A stretch of 51,322 bases of DNA from an uncultured Candidatus Saccharibacteria bacterium (GCA_938042065.1 CALISG010000011.1:1-51322), one strand, 5' to 3'. Positions 1-8,409 are shown, numbered from the stretch's first letter. The notes: a model not told the origin generated them from the sequence alone. Translations and numbers: made by a program.

Positions 1-2557
1 AAATCTCAATAAATTCACCAACCTCGACGCCAGTGTCGCCCACCAACTCATCGACGCTGGTGATGGTGGGGCGGTAGTCAGATATCTCGATAACTTCACT
101 GGCCTCGACGCCAGTGTCGCCCACCAACTCATTGACGCTGGTGATGGTGGGGCGGTAGTCAGAAATCTCAATAAATTCACCGGCCTCAACCACAGCGAAA
201 TCGCCCACCAGCTCATCGACACCGGTAATGGTGGGGAGGTAGTCAGATATCTCGATAAATTCACCGGCCTTGACCATAACGAAATTGCTCACAAACTAAT
301 CGACGCCGGCAGTGGTTGGCTAATCGCTCACAACCTCGATAAATTCACTGGCCTCGACGCCAGTGTCGCCCATAAACTAATCGACGCTGGTGATGGTGGG
401 GAGGTAGTCGTATATCTCGATAAATTCACCGGCCTCAACCACAGCGAAATCGCCCAAAAACTCATTGACGCTGGTGATGGTGGGGCGGTAGTCAGATATC
501 TCGATAACTTCACTGGCCTCGACGCCAGTGTCGCCCATAAACTAATCGACGCTGGCTACGAATTACAAGTATTGCAATGTGCACATGTCTTTGGTGAATC
601 TACCTCAGAAATAGTTCTTGGTTGTATAGATAAGATAAAACTAGACGCTGATGTAGCGGACGCTGTCCTCGAGCATTTATCAGATTACGGTATGGACGCA
701 GCTGCGCAGTGTACTGTATTGTGGGCGTGTGCTAATCACTATTCGACCGCGCAAAAAGTTGCTCAACTTGACTTAGAGGGACTTATTGGTTCAGAAGAGG
801 CGTCTAAGCTACGTGCGCATATTGCCGAACTCAAGCCAGATCTGCAGGGCGTAGAGAAATATAATCCGTATGCTGATGAGGCGGGCGATATGGAACACGT
901 GACATCATCTCGACCAGGGACGAAGTTTCACGAAAGAGCAATCCAAGCCAATCGACGTTTGCGATCTCCCGAGACCGAAGAAGATAGAGAACTTGCAGAG
1001 ACAATTCAACAAGCTTACGATAAACTACGGGCAGATATAGCGTCGCAGTACGGAGACCAATATTCTCAAGAGATGTTTGGTAAGCGTGGTGACAAGTTAG
1101 GCGATATCTGGCCAGCGTATCGTAGACTGGTAGCAGATTATATAGCCGTAATGGACGAGTATGGTCTACCTGAAGCTCTAGAAAGAGCGGCTAAAGCATT
1201 CAATCAGGTACTTAGAGTTGATACTAAATATTACGATAAATTGTTTGCCGAGTGGGACGCTAAGCGAATAGGTGAGAAAGAATTTCAAGAAGTATTCCTC
1301 GGTCGTGACGGCGTCTATGCGTACGTGGCGCGCCGCGCTCAACTCTACGCGCGCCGCCGCAGGCTTGGTATGAGTAGCCACGCGGCGGGCGGGTCGCTCA
1401 TGGAGTTCCCTACCTACCTTGTGTATCCGCGAGGGTTCCGCGATGAGCTTGATGATGTAGTGAAAGATGAATATCTGCACCCTCGTATCCAAAATCCAGA
1501 TGCTGCCCATTACTACGATACTGGATTTACAGGAACGATTCCTGAAGACATTATGAGAGTGCTAGGAGTGTCAGAATCAGACCGTGACAATCAAATTAGA
1601 CTGCTTAGTGCAAGTGACCGACCAAGAACAGTGCTGGGACTAAAAGGTGACAAGCCAGAAAGAGATCAGATAGTAAATACTATAGAACACCATGTCAAGG
1701 ACGAAGAGTCGGCAGAGGGTTTGTATCGCACCGAAGATGGCAGGCTGGAACCATATAGCCGACCGACCGAACCTGATGAACGGCTGGCTTTTCGTATGAC
1801 ACAGCTAGCTCTGAGCAGGCATTATTATACTCGCGAGCTAAAAAGCACGGAGCCAGTCAATTTGGGTTACGAGGTGAAGCGCCTAGAAGGCCAACGAGAA
1901 ATGAGAATCGATGGGGAATATAGCGAGGCGGTGAAAGGCCGGCTGGCTGAATTGTTCTCGAGCCATGATATTGGTGCTGAGCTATTGCAGTCTGCGACAT
2001 CGCTCAAAATAGCGAACCCAAACGATCCGTATCCTGGTGAGGCGGTTTTTGAGCTATCGGTTGGCGGCGACACCGAGGTGATTGTGAAAAACGTCGTGAA
2101 GGCAAAGCAGCAGGGGCCAATCGATGAATTTGAGGCACTTTTATTGCTACGCAAACTTGGTGTTGATACGCCAAAGCCAATCGCCCGGGTCTTTACGAGC
2201 GGACAGCAAGGCTTTGTAGTGATGGAAAAGATAAATGGCGAGAGCGGGCGAACGATACGCGAATTCTTTGCAAACAACGCTGTGTCGGAGGAAAATAAGC
2301 GAGAGTTAATGACTGACGCTCTTTCGCGCATGCGAAACATTGCTGAAACCGTACGGCGCGACACTGGGATTGATAAGCCGTGGCGCTTGAAAGACTTTAT
2401 TATTGAATACAGCAGGGACGGTAATGATCAATACCATATCGCATCAATGCGGCCGATCGACTTTGAGCGCGCAAAAGTCTTTGATCCAGACGATCCTCAC
2501 AGTATTGAACTTGGCCAGGGGTTAGATGATCTTGTGAGGAATACACAGACAAAATAA
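1..2557 (+). CDS. Repeat protein with kinase-like C-terminus (5'-truncated by window)
   Basis: The frame is open from base 2 through the TAA at 2555-2557 (851 residues visible), so the gene begins upstream of the window; an ATG at 572 is only an internal methionine. Residues 1-185 are seven tandem 27/28-residue units resembling L-[DN]-[KN]-F-T-G-L...A-[HQ]-[QK]-L-I-D-A-G, probably a helical solenoid. A charged middle region follows. The C-terminal part looks protein-kinase/APH-like: VIVKN (about 2074-2090, possible ATP-binding Lys), a Glu-containing helix (EFEALLLL), a hinge-like FVVMEKING (about 2212-2238) and PIDFERA (about 2452-2472, DFG-like). A canonical HxD...N catalytic loop is not evident; KDFIIEY sits where it might be, so a pseudokinase is possible. 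I recall similar repeats in CPR proteins but cannot name a family. Function unknown; a binding or effector role is inference. Confidence 0.75.
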   Translation, partial: NLNKFTNLDASVAHQLIDAGDGGAVVRYLDNFTGLDASVAHQLIDAGDGGAVVRNLNKFTGLNHSEIAHQLIDTGNGGEVVRYLDKFTGLDHNEIAHKLIDAGSGWLIAHNLDKFTGLDASVAHKLIDAGDGGEVVVYLDKFTGLNHSEIAQKLIDAGDGGAVVRYLDNFTGLDASVAHKLIDAGYELQVLQCAHVFGESTSEIVLGCIDKIKLDADVADAVLEHLSDYGMDAAAQCTVLWACANHYSTAQKVAQLDLEGLIGSEEASKLRAHIAELKPDLQGVEKYNPYADEAGDMEHVTSSRPGTKFHERAIQANRRLRSPETEEDRELAETIQQAYDKLRADIASQYGDQYSQEMFGKRGDKLGDIWPAYRRLVADYIAVMDEYGLPEALERAAKAFNQVLRVDTKYYDKLFAEWDAKRIGEKEFQEVFLGRDGVYAYVARRAQLYARRRRLGMSSHAAGGSLMEFPTYLVYPRGFRDELDDVVKDEYLHPRIQNPDAAHYYDTGFTGTIPEDIMRVLGVSESDRDNQIRLLSASDRPRTVLGLKGDKPERDQIVNTIEHHVKDEESAEGLYRTEDGRLEPYSRPTEPDERLAFRMTQLALSRHYYTRELKSTEPVNLGYEVKRLEGQREMRIDGEYSEAVKGRLAELFSSHDIGAELLQSATSLKIANPNDPYPGEAVFELSVGGDTEVIVKNVVKAKQQGPIDEFEALLLLRKLGVDTPKPIARVFTSGQQGFVVMEKINGESGRTIREFFANNAVSEENKRELMTDALSRMRNIAETVRRDTGIDKPWRLKDFIIEYSRDGNDQYHIASMRPIDFERAKVFDPDDPHSIELGQGLDDLVRNTQTK
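2..556 (+). repeat. Seven in-frame 81/84-bp tandem repeats
   Basis: Units start at 2, 83, 164, 248, 332, 413 and 497. There are two length classes: 27-codon units with a DASVAH segment (units 1, 2, 5, 7) and 28-codon units with an [NH]xxEIA segment (units 3, 4, 6), in the order A-A-B-B-A-B-A. Most units end in GDGG or a variant, then VVR; unit 4 diverges to GSGWLIAH. DNA identity between same-class units is very high, pointing to recent duplication or gene conversion. The array continues past the left window edge. Confidence 0.9.
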
Positions 2558-2820
2558 TTAAGTGGCGTTGTTCATTGTTGCACTGCATATGCATAAGTGA
2601 TGTTGTTGATTTGCGTATTGTAGCGCTTCATCAGGTATGATCGCCTAGCAGTTAGAGTTTCTGTTGAATAATAGGTTACAGGATATCATCATGAGGAAGA
2701 AGTTTGATTTTTTTCGCGAGTACGAAAATGCATGCTGCTATTGTCGTAAGACTGATGTTGAAAAGCATTCGTGATATGCAAACACAAAAGCTTACGACTT
2801 TATAATAGTGAAATGTAGGA

Positions 2821-2832
2821 TATAATAGAGCA
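2821..2832 (+). promoter_or_regulatory. -10 box of truncated lepA, leaderless geometry
   Basis: TATAAT lies at 2821-2826, six bases before the GTG at 2833, predicting transcription from the start codon itself. A second TATAAT lies at 2801-2806. No good -35 is visible. Confidence 0.5.
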
Positions 2833-3789
2833 GTGAGTCAAGTTATCCAACCCCTGCCTGGCTACAAAGAAGTCAAACCCTTCGTCTACGCGGGGTTTTT
2901 CCCGGTGTCCAACGAAGATTACAATGATCTGAAAGAGGCTATTGAAAAGCTGAGTCTGAGCGATTCAGCGCTGCAGTTTGAGCCGGAGAATTCACCAGTG
3001 TTGGGGTATGGTGTGCGGATTGGCTTTTTGGGGCTGCTACACATGGATATCATTCGCGAGCGGCTGGAGCGCGAGTATAATTTGGATCTCATCGTCACCA
3101 ATCCGAGTACGGATTATCAAGTTAGTTTGACGAACGGCGAGGAGTTGGATATCAAATCGGCCAGCGAACTACCTGACCCAGCGCAGATCAAAGAAATTCG
3201 CGAGCCGTGGATTGACGGCGAAATTGTGGTGCCGCAAGATTATATCGGTGCGGTGATTCAGCTGATTGTTGCCAAGCGCGGCCGGCAGAAAAATCTCAGT
3301 TACATCGACGAGCGGGCGCTGATTTCTTTTACGGCGCCGCTGGCAAATTTGCTGACGGATTTTTACGATCAACTGAAGTCGGTGACCAGCGGGTATGGCT
3401 CGTTTAATTATGAGTTGGCGGGCTACCAGTCGGAAGATTTGGTGCGGGTGGATTTTTATGTGGCGGGCGAAATGGTCGATGCGCTGAGCGTGATGTGCCA
3501 CCGCTCGGAGGCGCCAGGTTTGGGTCGCGAGATCGTCAAAAAACTCAAAGACGTGGTGCCACGCCAGAGCTTTGAGGTGGCATTGCAGGCGGCGATTGGC
3601 GGCAAGTTTATTGCCCGCGAGAACATCGGCGCTTACCGCAAAGACGTCACTGGCTATCTGTACGGTGGCGACGTCAGCCGCAAGAAGAAACTCCTCGCCA
3701 AACAAGCTCGCGGCAAAAAGCGTATGAAACGCTTCGGCAAGGTTGACATTCCTAGCGAGGCATTTACAATAATGCTAAGGAGAGATTAG
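2833..3789 (+). CDS. lepA: Elongation factor 4 (LepA) lacking its GTPase domain
   Basis: The 318 residues match the C-terminal half of EF4/LepA, a ribosome-binding back-translocase GTPase. The protein starts MSQVIQPLPGYKEVKP, where domain III of LepA (about residue 285 of ~600) begins. It continues through the LGLLHM segment, the APGLGREIVKKLKD region and the Lys-rich LepA C-terminal domain ending KKKLLAKQARGKKRMKRFGK. No P-loop, switch or NKxD motif is present, because the G domain and domain II are absent. The frame is closed by TGA at 2809-2811 upstream of the GTG start, so this is not a start-choice error. A promoter-like box precedes it and the next gene overlaps its stop by one base. 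It may be a pseudogene remnant, one half of a split gene, or a functional GTPase-less ribosome binder. Family identification is certain; function is not. Confidence 0.85.
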   Translation: MSQVIQPLPGYKEVKPFVYAGFFPVSNEDYNDLKEAIEKLSLSDSALQFEPENSPVLGYGVRIGFLGLLHMDIIRERLEREYNLDLIVTNPSTDYQVSLTNGEELDIKSASELPDPAQIKEIREPWIDGEIVVPQDYIGAVIQLIVAKRGRQKNLSYIDERALISFTAPLANLLTDFYDQLKSVTSGYGSFNYELAGYQSEDLVRVDFYVAGEMVDALSVMCHRSEAPGLGREIVKKLKDVVPRQSFEVALQAAIGGKFIARENIGAYRKDVTGYLYGGDVSRKKKLLAKQARGKKRMKRFGKVDIPSEAFTIMLRRD

Positions 3790-4397
3790 TGCGAGTAGAG
3801 GGATTTAAGTCTCAAGGGTGGTTAATTGATAATCTGTATCAGGCGCCGACGTTAGCTGATAAGGACGCACGACCCTATGCTGGTAGCGATATCTCAATTG
3901 AAGATGTTCGTATTGATACTTTTCAGCCGACGCAGCGGTATGTTATTGACGCTGGTGTACGCAAGCAAGAGGGTTTAAGAGAGCTTGTCTTGCCGTACGG
4001 TGAAGATACACTGTGCATGGAAACTGGCGGAATTGATATTGTTGATGAAGAAAACGCGGGGGGCGGAGTTATGCTCCCACCTATCATTGAGGAGGATTAT
4101 CATGAAGGATTATTGCTCGTCGACGGTATGCATCGAACAACATTGGCGAGGCGTATGGGTATAAAAATAATTAGAGCTGTAGTTATTAGAGGTGTTGACA
4201 GCGACTTTGCTGTCACGAAACGTCGCTTGCCAAACGAATGGAATGAAGTGACAACATTCCCTACACTTGGCGACTTGAAAATTGCTCGTAAACAGGGCTT
4301 TGTTCACCGAAATAGGGGTAATGTAGCTGGCGACGGAAGTGCTGCGTATCGTGATTTCTCATCTTTCACTGGCAGAGGTAAAGATGAACGAAAATAA
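3789..4397 (+). CDS. ParB/sulfiredoxin-fold-like protein
   Basis: A 202-aa protein starting at GTG 3789, overlapping the lepA stop by one base, with AAGGAG at 3778-3783 as Shine-Dalgarno sequence; translation is probably coupled. Around residues 105-138 it has LLLVDGMHRTTLARRMG followed by a hydrophobic strand. This is the DGxHR signature of ParB-like nuclease/sulfiredoxin-fold domains, which bind or hydrolyse nucleotides. The rest is not recognised. The C-terminus is basic and Gly-rich. It overlaps the following nucleotidase gene by 14 bases. A nucleotide-related role would suit its neighbours but is inference. Confidence 0.6.
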   Translation: MRVEGFKSQGWLIDNLYQAPTLADKDARPYAGSDISIEDVRIDTFQPTQRYVIDAGVRKQEGLRELVLPYGEDTLCMETGGIDIVDEENAGGGVMLPPIIEEDYHEGLLLVDGMHRTTLARRMGIKIIRAVVIRGVDSDFAVTKRRLPNEWNEVTTFPTLGDLKIARKQGFVHRNRGNVAGDGSAAYRDFSSFTGRGKDERK

Positions 4398-4851
4398 TAA
4401 ACCGATTATTTATATCGACATGGACGGTGTATTGGTGGATTTTGAGTCTGCTCTTACGAAGGTTTCGCCCGAGATGCTTGAGAAGTTTGCGGACGAATAC
4501 GACAATATCCCGGGCATTTTCGCGCTGATGGATCCGATGCCAGGCGCCCTTGAGACGGTAGATGCTTTGAAAGAAAAGTACGATCTATATATCTTGTCGT
4601 CATCACCATGGGAAAATCCGACAGCGCTGGATGATAAGCTAGCGTGGGTAAAGAAGCACTTTGGCGGCGATGGCCGGGAAAATATTTTCTTTCGCAAAGT
4701 CGTATTTTCGTCGGTCAAGCAGCTGAGTCGCGGTGATATTTTGATTGATGACCGGACAACTAAAGGCGCTGCTGAGTTTGTCGGCCGGCATATTCATTTT
4801 GGCACTCCCGAATTTCCTGATTGGCAATCGGTGCTGGATGAGTTATTATAA
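4384..4851 (+). CDS. 5'(3')-deoxyribonucleotidase-like HAD phosphatase (NT5C type)
   Basis: The 155-aa protein begins MNENNKPIIYIDMDGVLVDF. The DxDGV motif supplies the nucleophilic and acid/base Asp residues of HAD phosphatases, followed by ILSSSPW (motif II Ser) and DILIDDR (motif IV acidic pair). Size and motif spacing fit the NT5C family, which dephosphorylates (deoxy)nucleoside monophosphates in the cytosol. I chose ATG 4384 over upstream in-frame codons because AGAGG lies just before it and the family motif starts a few residues in. It sits between the ParB-like gene (14-base overlap) and guanylate kinase (9-base gap), suggesting a nucleotide-metabolism operon. Confidence 0.8.
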   Translation: MNENNKPIIYIDMDGVLVDFESALTKVSPEMLEKFADEYDNIPGIFALMDPMPGALETVDALKEKYDLYILSSSPWENPTALDDKLAWVKKHFGGDGRENIFFRKVVFSSVKQLSRGDILIDDRTTKGAAEFVGRHIHFGTPEFPDWQSVLDELL

Positions 4852-4860
4852 GCAGATATT

Positions 4861-5574
4861 ATGTCAAAGATCGAAAAGCTTATTAGAGAATATCAGCCGA
4901 GTGAAGCGGTTCGCCAGCTCATTATTCAAACCAAAATTGTGTTGCTCGTTGGTATATCGGGTGCAGGCAAGGATACGACCAAGCAGCGATTAATGCAGTC
5001 GCCGGAGTTTGCTGATATTGTGTCGTATACGACTCGCCAGCCGCGTCAAAATAAAGGTGTATGGGAGCGTGAAGGTATTGATTATAACTATATTGATGAA
5101 GCGACTGCCGCTAGGTTGTTGGAAAGTCATGCTTTTGTCGAGGCGAAATTTGTGCACGGTACAGTTTATGGTACTGGCGTCAAGCAGATTCAGGATATTC
5201 ATGATGCTGGTAAAATTGCGGTTACTGATATTGATGTGCAAGGTGTCGATGAATATAAAAAGCTGTCGCCAGGCGTGGTAGCGATATTTTTGTTACCGCC
5301 AAATTATCAAGAATGGCGCCGTCGTCTTAGTGTACGTTATGCTTCGCAGGAAGAATTTGATCGCGAATGGCCGAAGCGTTACAATAGTGCGATTCGTGAA
5401 ATTACCCATGCGCTTGAAGTGCCGTATTATCATTTCGTCATTAATGATGATATTGATGAGACGGCTCGGATTGTGCGGGCAATCGCTCTAAAGCCAGATG
5501 TCTATAACCGTAAAGACGATGAAGCTAGACTGGCGGCGCGAGATTTGCTAGAGCAATTGAAAGCGAGTAGTTAG
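4861..5574 (+). CDS. gmk: Guanylate kinase-like protein
   Basis: The 237-aa protein carries a P-loop near residue 30 (VGISGAGKDT) and the guanylate-kinase signature SYTTRQPR (about 57-64) that contacts GMP. It also has EGIDYNYID and the FVEAKFVHGTVYGT segment, then IDVQGVDEYKK and a lid/helix region ending near residue 215. It should phosphorylate GMP to GDP with ATP. It is slightly longer than typical bacterial Gmk (~205 aa) because of an N-terminal helix of about 25 residues. The P-loop has Asp in place of the usual Ser/Gly before Thr, so another NMP-kinase-like specificity cannot be excluded. Its TAG stop lies inside the CIRCE operator of hrcA. Confidence 0.8.
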   Translation: MSKIEKLIREYQPSEAVRQLIIQTKIVLLVGISGAGKDTTKQRLMQSPEFADIVSYTTRQPRQNKGVWEREGIDYNYIDEATAARLLESHAFVEAKFVHGTVYGTGVKQIQDIHDAGKIAVTDIDVQGVDEYKKLSPGVVAIFLLPPNYQEWRRRLSVRYASQEEFDREWPKRYNSAIREITHALEVPYYHFVINDDIDETARIVRAIALKPDVYNRKDDEARLAARDLLEQLKASS

Positions 5575-5617
5575 CACTCGCCTTGCATGAGTGCTAAAAG
5601 TGCGCTATAATTAGTTC
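5571..5617 (+). promoter_or_regulatory. CIRCE operator and leaderless promoter of hrcA-grpE
   Basis: TTAGCACTC (5571-5579), a 9-nt spacer and GAGTGCTAA (5589-5597) form a perfect CIRCE inverted repeat, the HrcA operator. A -35 (TTGCAT, 5583-5588) lies inside the CIRCE spacer. The -10 TATAAT (5606-5611) follows after 17 nt, and ATG comes six bases later. HrcA binding would directly occlude the -35. Confidence 0.92.
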
Positions 5618-6328
5618 ATGACCGAACGTCAACAGGCTATTCTCGCCGCCATCATTGAGCAGTATGCCGAAATTGCGGCGCCAGTTGGCAGCGTGACGCT
5701 GGCTAAATTGTTTGGTGTGTCCAGCGCCACTATTCGCAGCGAAATGGCCAAGCTCGAGGAGATGGGTTTTATTGAGGCGCCGCACACTAGCGCCGGGCGA
5801 ATTCCCACCGACAAGGGCTACCGGTTGTACGTCAATGGCATCACCGATGCCCAGATGACGGAGCTGCCGAGCGGCATCGATCGCAGTGCGAGAGCGATCG
5901 AAGCGCATGTTAACTCGCACGTTGATAAGTCGGATCGGGCAATTCGCAGCGCCGTTGATAGCTTGGTTGAGCTGACGGGTAACTTTGGCTTTGCGTCATT
6001 TGGCGCGCACTTGTATATGAACGGCATGACGCAGCTGTTTAGCCAGCCGGAGTTTGTCGAGGGCGATCATGTGCAAGCGATTGCCAGGTTGATTGATAAT
6101 ATCGAGCCGTGGCTGCACGAGGCTGCGCCGAACCAGCCGCTTAATGTGTTTATCGGCAGCGAAAATCCAATTGGCAAAAGTTCTGGTGCGACGTTGATTA
6201 TTAGTAAATTCCGTTCGCAGTTTAGTGATGATAGCTATATCGGTGTGATCGGCCCGACGCGGCAAAATTATCGCCGGACGATGGAATTGGTGCGCCGAAC
6301 CGGTGCTATGCTAGAGGGAATGTTGTAG
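5618..6328 (+). CDS. hrcA: Heat-inducible transcription repressor HrcA (short form)
   Basis: HrcA represses chaperone genes by binding CIRCE and is kept active by chaperone availability. The N-terminal ~75 residues form the winged helix: VSSATIRSEMAKLEEMGF is the recognition region and SAGRIPTDKGYRLYV the conserved wing signature. The C-terminus (about 165-235) ends with the family's IGPTRQNYRRTMELV motif. At 236 aa it is about 100 residues shorter than Bacillus HrcA, with the middle dimerisation/insertion region reduced. Start ATG 5618 is six bases from the -10, so the mRNA should be leaderless. It should autoregulate through the CIRCE it follows. grpE begins ten bases after its stop. Confidence 0.93.
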   Translation: MTERQQAILAAIIEQYAEIAAPVGSVTLAKLFGVSSATIRSEMAKLEEMGFIEAPHTSAGRIPTDKGYRLYVNGITDAQMTELPSGIDRSARAIEAHVNSHVDKSDRAIRSAVDSLVELTGNFGFASFGAHLYMNGMTQLFSQPEFVEGDHVQAIARLIDNIEPWLHEAAPNQPLNVFIGSENPIGKSSGATLIISKFRSQFSDDSYIGVIGPTRQNYRRTMELVRRTGAMLEGML

Positions 6329-6337
6329 GAGGAAAAA

Positions 6338-6808
6338 ATGACAAAGAATAAGACTAACAAAACTGAAGACTTAGAGCAGCAATTGGGCGAGTTGACGCTG
6401 GATTTGCAGCGGACGCGGGCGGATTTTGAGAATTACCGCAAGCGTGTCGAGGCGGAAAAGCAATCGGCGCATCAAATGGGCCAAGCGAAGTCGGTGATGA
6501 AACTATTGCCGGTAATTGATACGATTGAGCGAGCGATTGCCAACGTGCCAGAGGAGCTGAAAGATAATCCGTGGGCGAAAGGCGTGGCTGGTCTTAATAA
6601 GCAGCTCGACAAGCAGCTCAAAGAAATTGGCCTCAAGAAAATTAACGCTAAACCTGGCACATTATTTAATCCTGAGCTGCATCAAGCCGTTCAATTTGAT
6701 GAAGAAGCCGAAGGCGACAAAGAAGTGATCGCCGAGGAACTGCGTGCCGGCTACACGCTAGACGGCGTAGTGATTCGCGACGCTATGGTCAAAGTTACGC
6801 GCCAATAA
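6338..6808 (+). CDS. grpE: Nucleotide exchange factor GrpE
   Basis: GrpE dimers release ADP from DnaK. The 156-aa protein has the N-terminal coiled coil (about 8-55, ending RTRADFENYRKRVEAE, a family signature). It also has the VIDTIERAI helix and a C-terminal beta domain with FNPELHQAVQFDEE and GYTLDGVVIRDAMVKV. A strong Shine-Dalgarno (GGAGG at 6328-6332) lies upstream of ATG 6338. It is cotranscribed with hrcA under CIRCE. No dnaJ is present in the window. Confidence 0.96.
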   Translation: MTKNKTNKTEDLEQQLGELTLDLQRTRADFENYRKRVEAEKQSAHQMGQAKSVMKLLPVIDTIERAIANVPEELKDNPWAKGVAGLNKQLDKQLKEIGLKKINAKPGTLFNPELHQAVQFDEEAEGDKEVIAEELRAGYTLDGVVIRDAMVKVTRQ

Positions 6809-6834
6809 ATCCAGCATTCCCGTACTTATTTTGC

Positions 6835-6863
6835 TTGCATTGTATCGTCATTAGCTATATAAT
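6835..6863 (+). promoter_or_regulatory. Sigma70-type promoter of the GH16 gene
   Basis: TTGCAT (6835-6840), a 17-nt spacer and TATAAT (6858-6863) fit the promoter consensus. The predicted start near 6870 gives a ~40-nt leader with GAGGGA before ATG 6909. Confidence 0.65.
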
Positions 6864-6908
6864 CATAAGCGTCATCAGGCGTTAAAACAAAAAGAGTTGA
6901 GGGATTCA

Positions 6909-8312
6909 ATGAAAAAGAAAATAGTAGGATTATTCATCGCCGCTGTTGTTGCGGTGAATTTTATCGCGCCGCCGGCTGCGCATGCCGGTTCAAAAACCAT
7001 TCGGCTTCGCAGTGTGGTCAAAAGTTCGCTATCGAAAACCGAACAGAATTCCATCGCCTCAGGAAAAATAACGTTGACTACTAACGACGCCAATTCGGAA
7101 TTTTTGCTGGCGTACCAAGGCGGCGGACGCTTGGCTGAGACGGGCAGCGATGCGAGGATTTTGGTAGCGTATTTTGCTGTTGGCGGCTTGCTGGCGGCGC
7201 TGGGCGGCTATTTCTTGCTGCGCAGCAAAAAGGGCCGAGCTCTGCTGTTACTAGCGGTTAGCGTTGGCGGGTTGGCGCTTAACAATCAAGCGGCTTCGGC
7301 TATCATTGATAGTATCGGCGCAACCGACACGGTAACCGTGCAAGACGGCGAAAGTGTTGAGTATTCTCCACCAAAGATCGACGGCTATGAATATCTGGGG
7401 TATGCTAAGAGACCGGTTTCTGCGGCTTCGACAAATAATAGCACAACTCCAAATCCGACACCTACACCTACACCTACACCTACACCTACACCGACTCCGT
7501 CACCAACCGTCCCGGCAGCAGCTGGTAAATATAATCGCTTGGCTTTTGAAGATGATTTTGACTCAATCAGCACCATCGACACCGGCAATACTGGCGCGCC
7601 AGGCTTCAAATGGTACCCGGCGGGCGTACACAAATGGGGCAAGCCCGATACCCAGCCCAACGAGTATTCCGTGAATAATTCGGTGCTGCGGATTGCTCCG
7701 ACGCACAGTACTTACAATCGTAATTTCATGACGCGCGACCCGAATACGTATGCAGGACAGTCGTTTGGGCATGGCTATTACGAAGTGCGGATGCGCGTTG
7801 ACGCTAATGGCGTGCGCAATGTGCCGCCGGAAAATTCTTCATGGCCGGCATTTTGGGCGCAATCGCATTCCAGGCATCGCAATAACGCCATACCGTCTGC
7901 TGAACTTGATATGGTTGAAATCATGCGGCCGGGCGAGATGTTAGGGTCGGCATGGGCGTATTATGATTCAATGGATCAAACTAAAATTATACGCAACCGA
8001 GGACATTATACTTCGCAGGCAGGGCTAGATGTGTCGCAATGGCATACATACGGATGTTTATGGACTACCGAAAAAATTGAGTGGTATATTGATGGTAAAT
8101 TAACTATACGCTACTATTGGGGTGCTACCCGCGATCAGCTAGCGCCGAACGACCCTCGGCAAGATCCGGTGACGCAAGCCGGCGGTCCGTCGCCAATTAG
8201 TAACCCGCTCGCGATATTTGATTCAGAGACAGCGATGGATGTCATATTAGGCACGGGCAAAACCTGGCCGATGGAAGTTGACTGGGTTCGGATTTGGCAG
8301 CTGCCGCAGTAA
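6909..8312 (+). CDS. Secreted or membrane-tethered GH16-family glycosidase
   Basis: The 467-aa protein has a signal peptide (1-26, cleavage after AHA). It also has two hydrophobic segments (about 84-104 and 110-127), a Pro-Thr linker encoded by CCTACA repeats, and a concanavalin-like domain from about 205 to the end. The GH16 catalytic motif ExDxxE is present as ELDMVE (E332, D334, E337), preceded by WPAFWAQ and followed by a WYIDGK strand, both typical. GH16 enzymes cleave beta-1,3/1,4-glucans or related galactans; the substrate cannot be told from sequence. The internal membrane segments suggest that the enzyme is held at the cell surface. I chose ATG 6909 because of GAGGGA upstream and because the signal peptide begins MKKK. 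Confidence 0.82.
   Translation: MKKKIVGLFIAAVVAVNFIAPPAAHAGSKTIRLRSVVKSSLSKTEQNSIASGKITLTTNDANSEFLLAYQGGGRLAETGSDARILVAYFAVGGLLAALGGYFLLRSKKGRALLLLAVSVGGLALNNQAASAIIDSIGATDTVTVQDGESVEYSPPKIDGYEYLGYAKRPVSAASTNNSTTPNPTPTPTPTPTPTPTPSPTVPAAAGKYNRLAFEDDFDSISTIDTGNTGAPGFKWYPAGVHKWGKPDTQPNEYSVNNSVLRIAPTHSTYNRNFMTRDPNTYAGQSFGHGYYEVRMRVDANGVRNVPPENSSWPAFWAQSHSRHRNNAIPSAELDMVEIMRPGEMLGSAWAYYDSMDQTKIIRNRGHYTSQAGLDVSQWHTYGCLWTTEKIEWYIDGKLTIRYYWGATRDQLAPNDPRQDPVTQAGGPSPISNPLAIFDSETAMDVILGTGKTWPMEVDWVRIWQLPQ
7461..7490 (+). repeat. CCTACA x5 microsatellite encoding a Pro-Thr linker
   Basis: Five perfect CCTACA hexamers sit inside the GH16 gene. They encode PT dipeptides and could vary in copy number by slippage without shifting frame. 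Confidence 0.9.
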
Positions 8313-8409
8313 ACTGCCTTTTTGACGTGGAATTCACGGTGGTAGTCGCTTGTTGCACTTTTGGCTAATTGTCTATAAAATAAGGGCTATCAGCAAGCAG
8401 GAGGTTGTA

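Noticed and set aside
2..556. CRISPR array
   Set aside because: Units are contiguous 81/84-bp coding repeats in one open frame, with no unique spacers.
2691..2774. 27-codon frame with a CCYC motif between the repeat gene and lepA
   Set aside because: Too short, no Shine-Dalgarno sequence or correctly spaced -10; the 275-bp gap otherwise shows only AT-rich promoter-like boxes.
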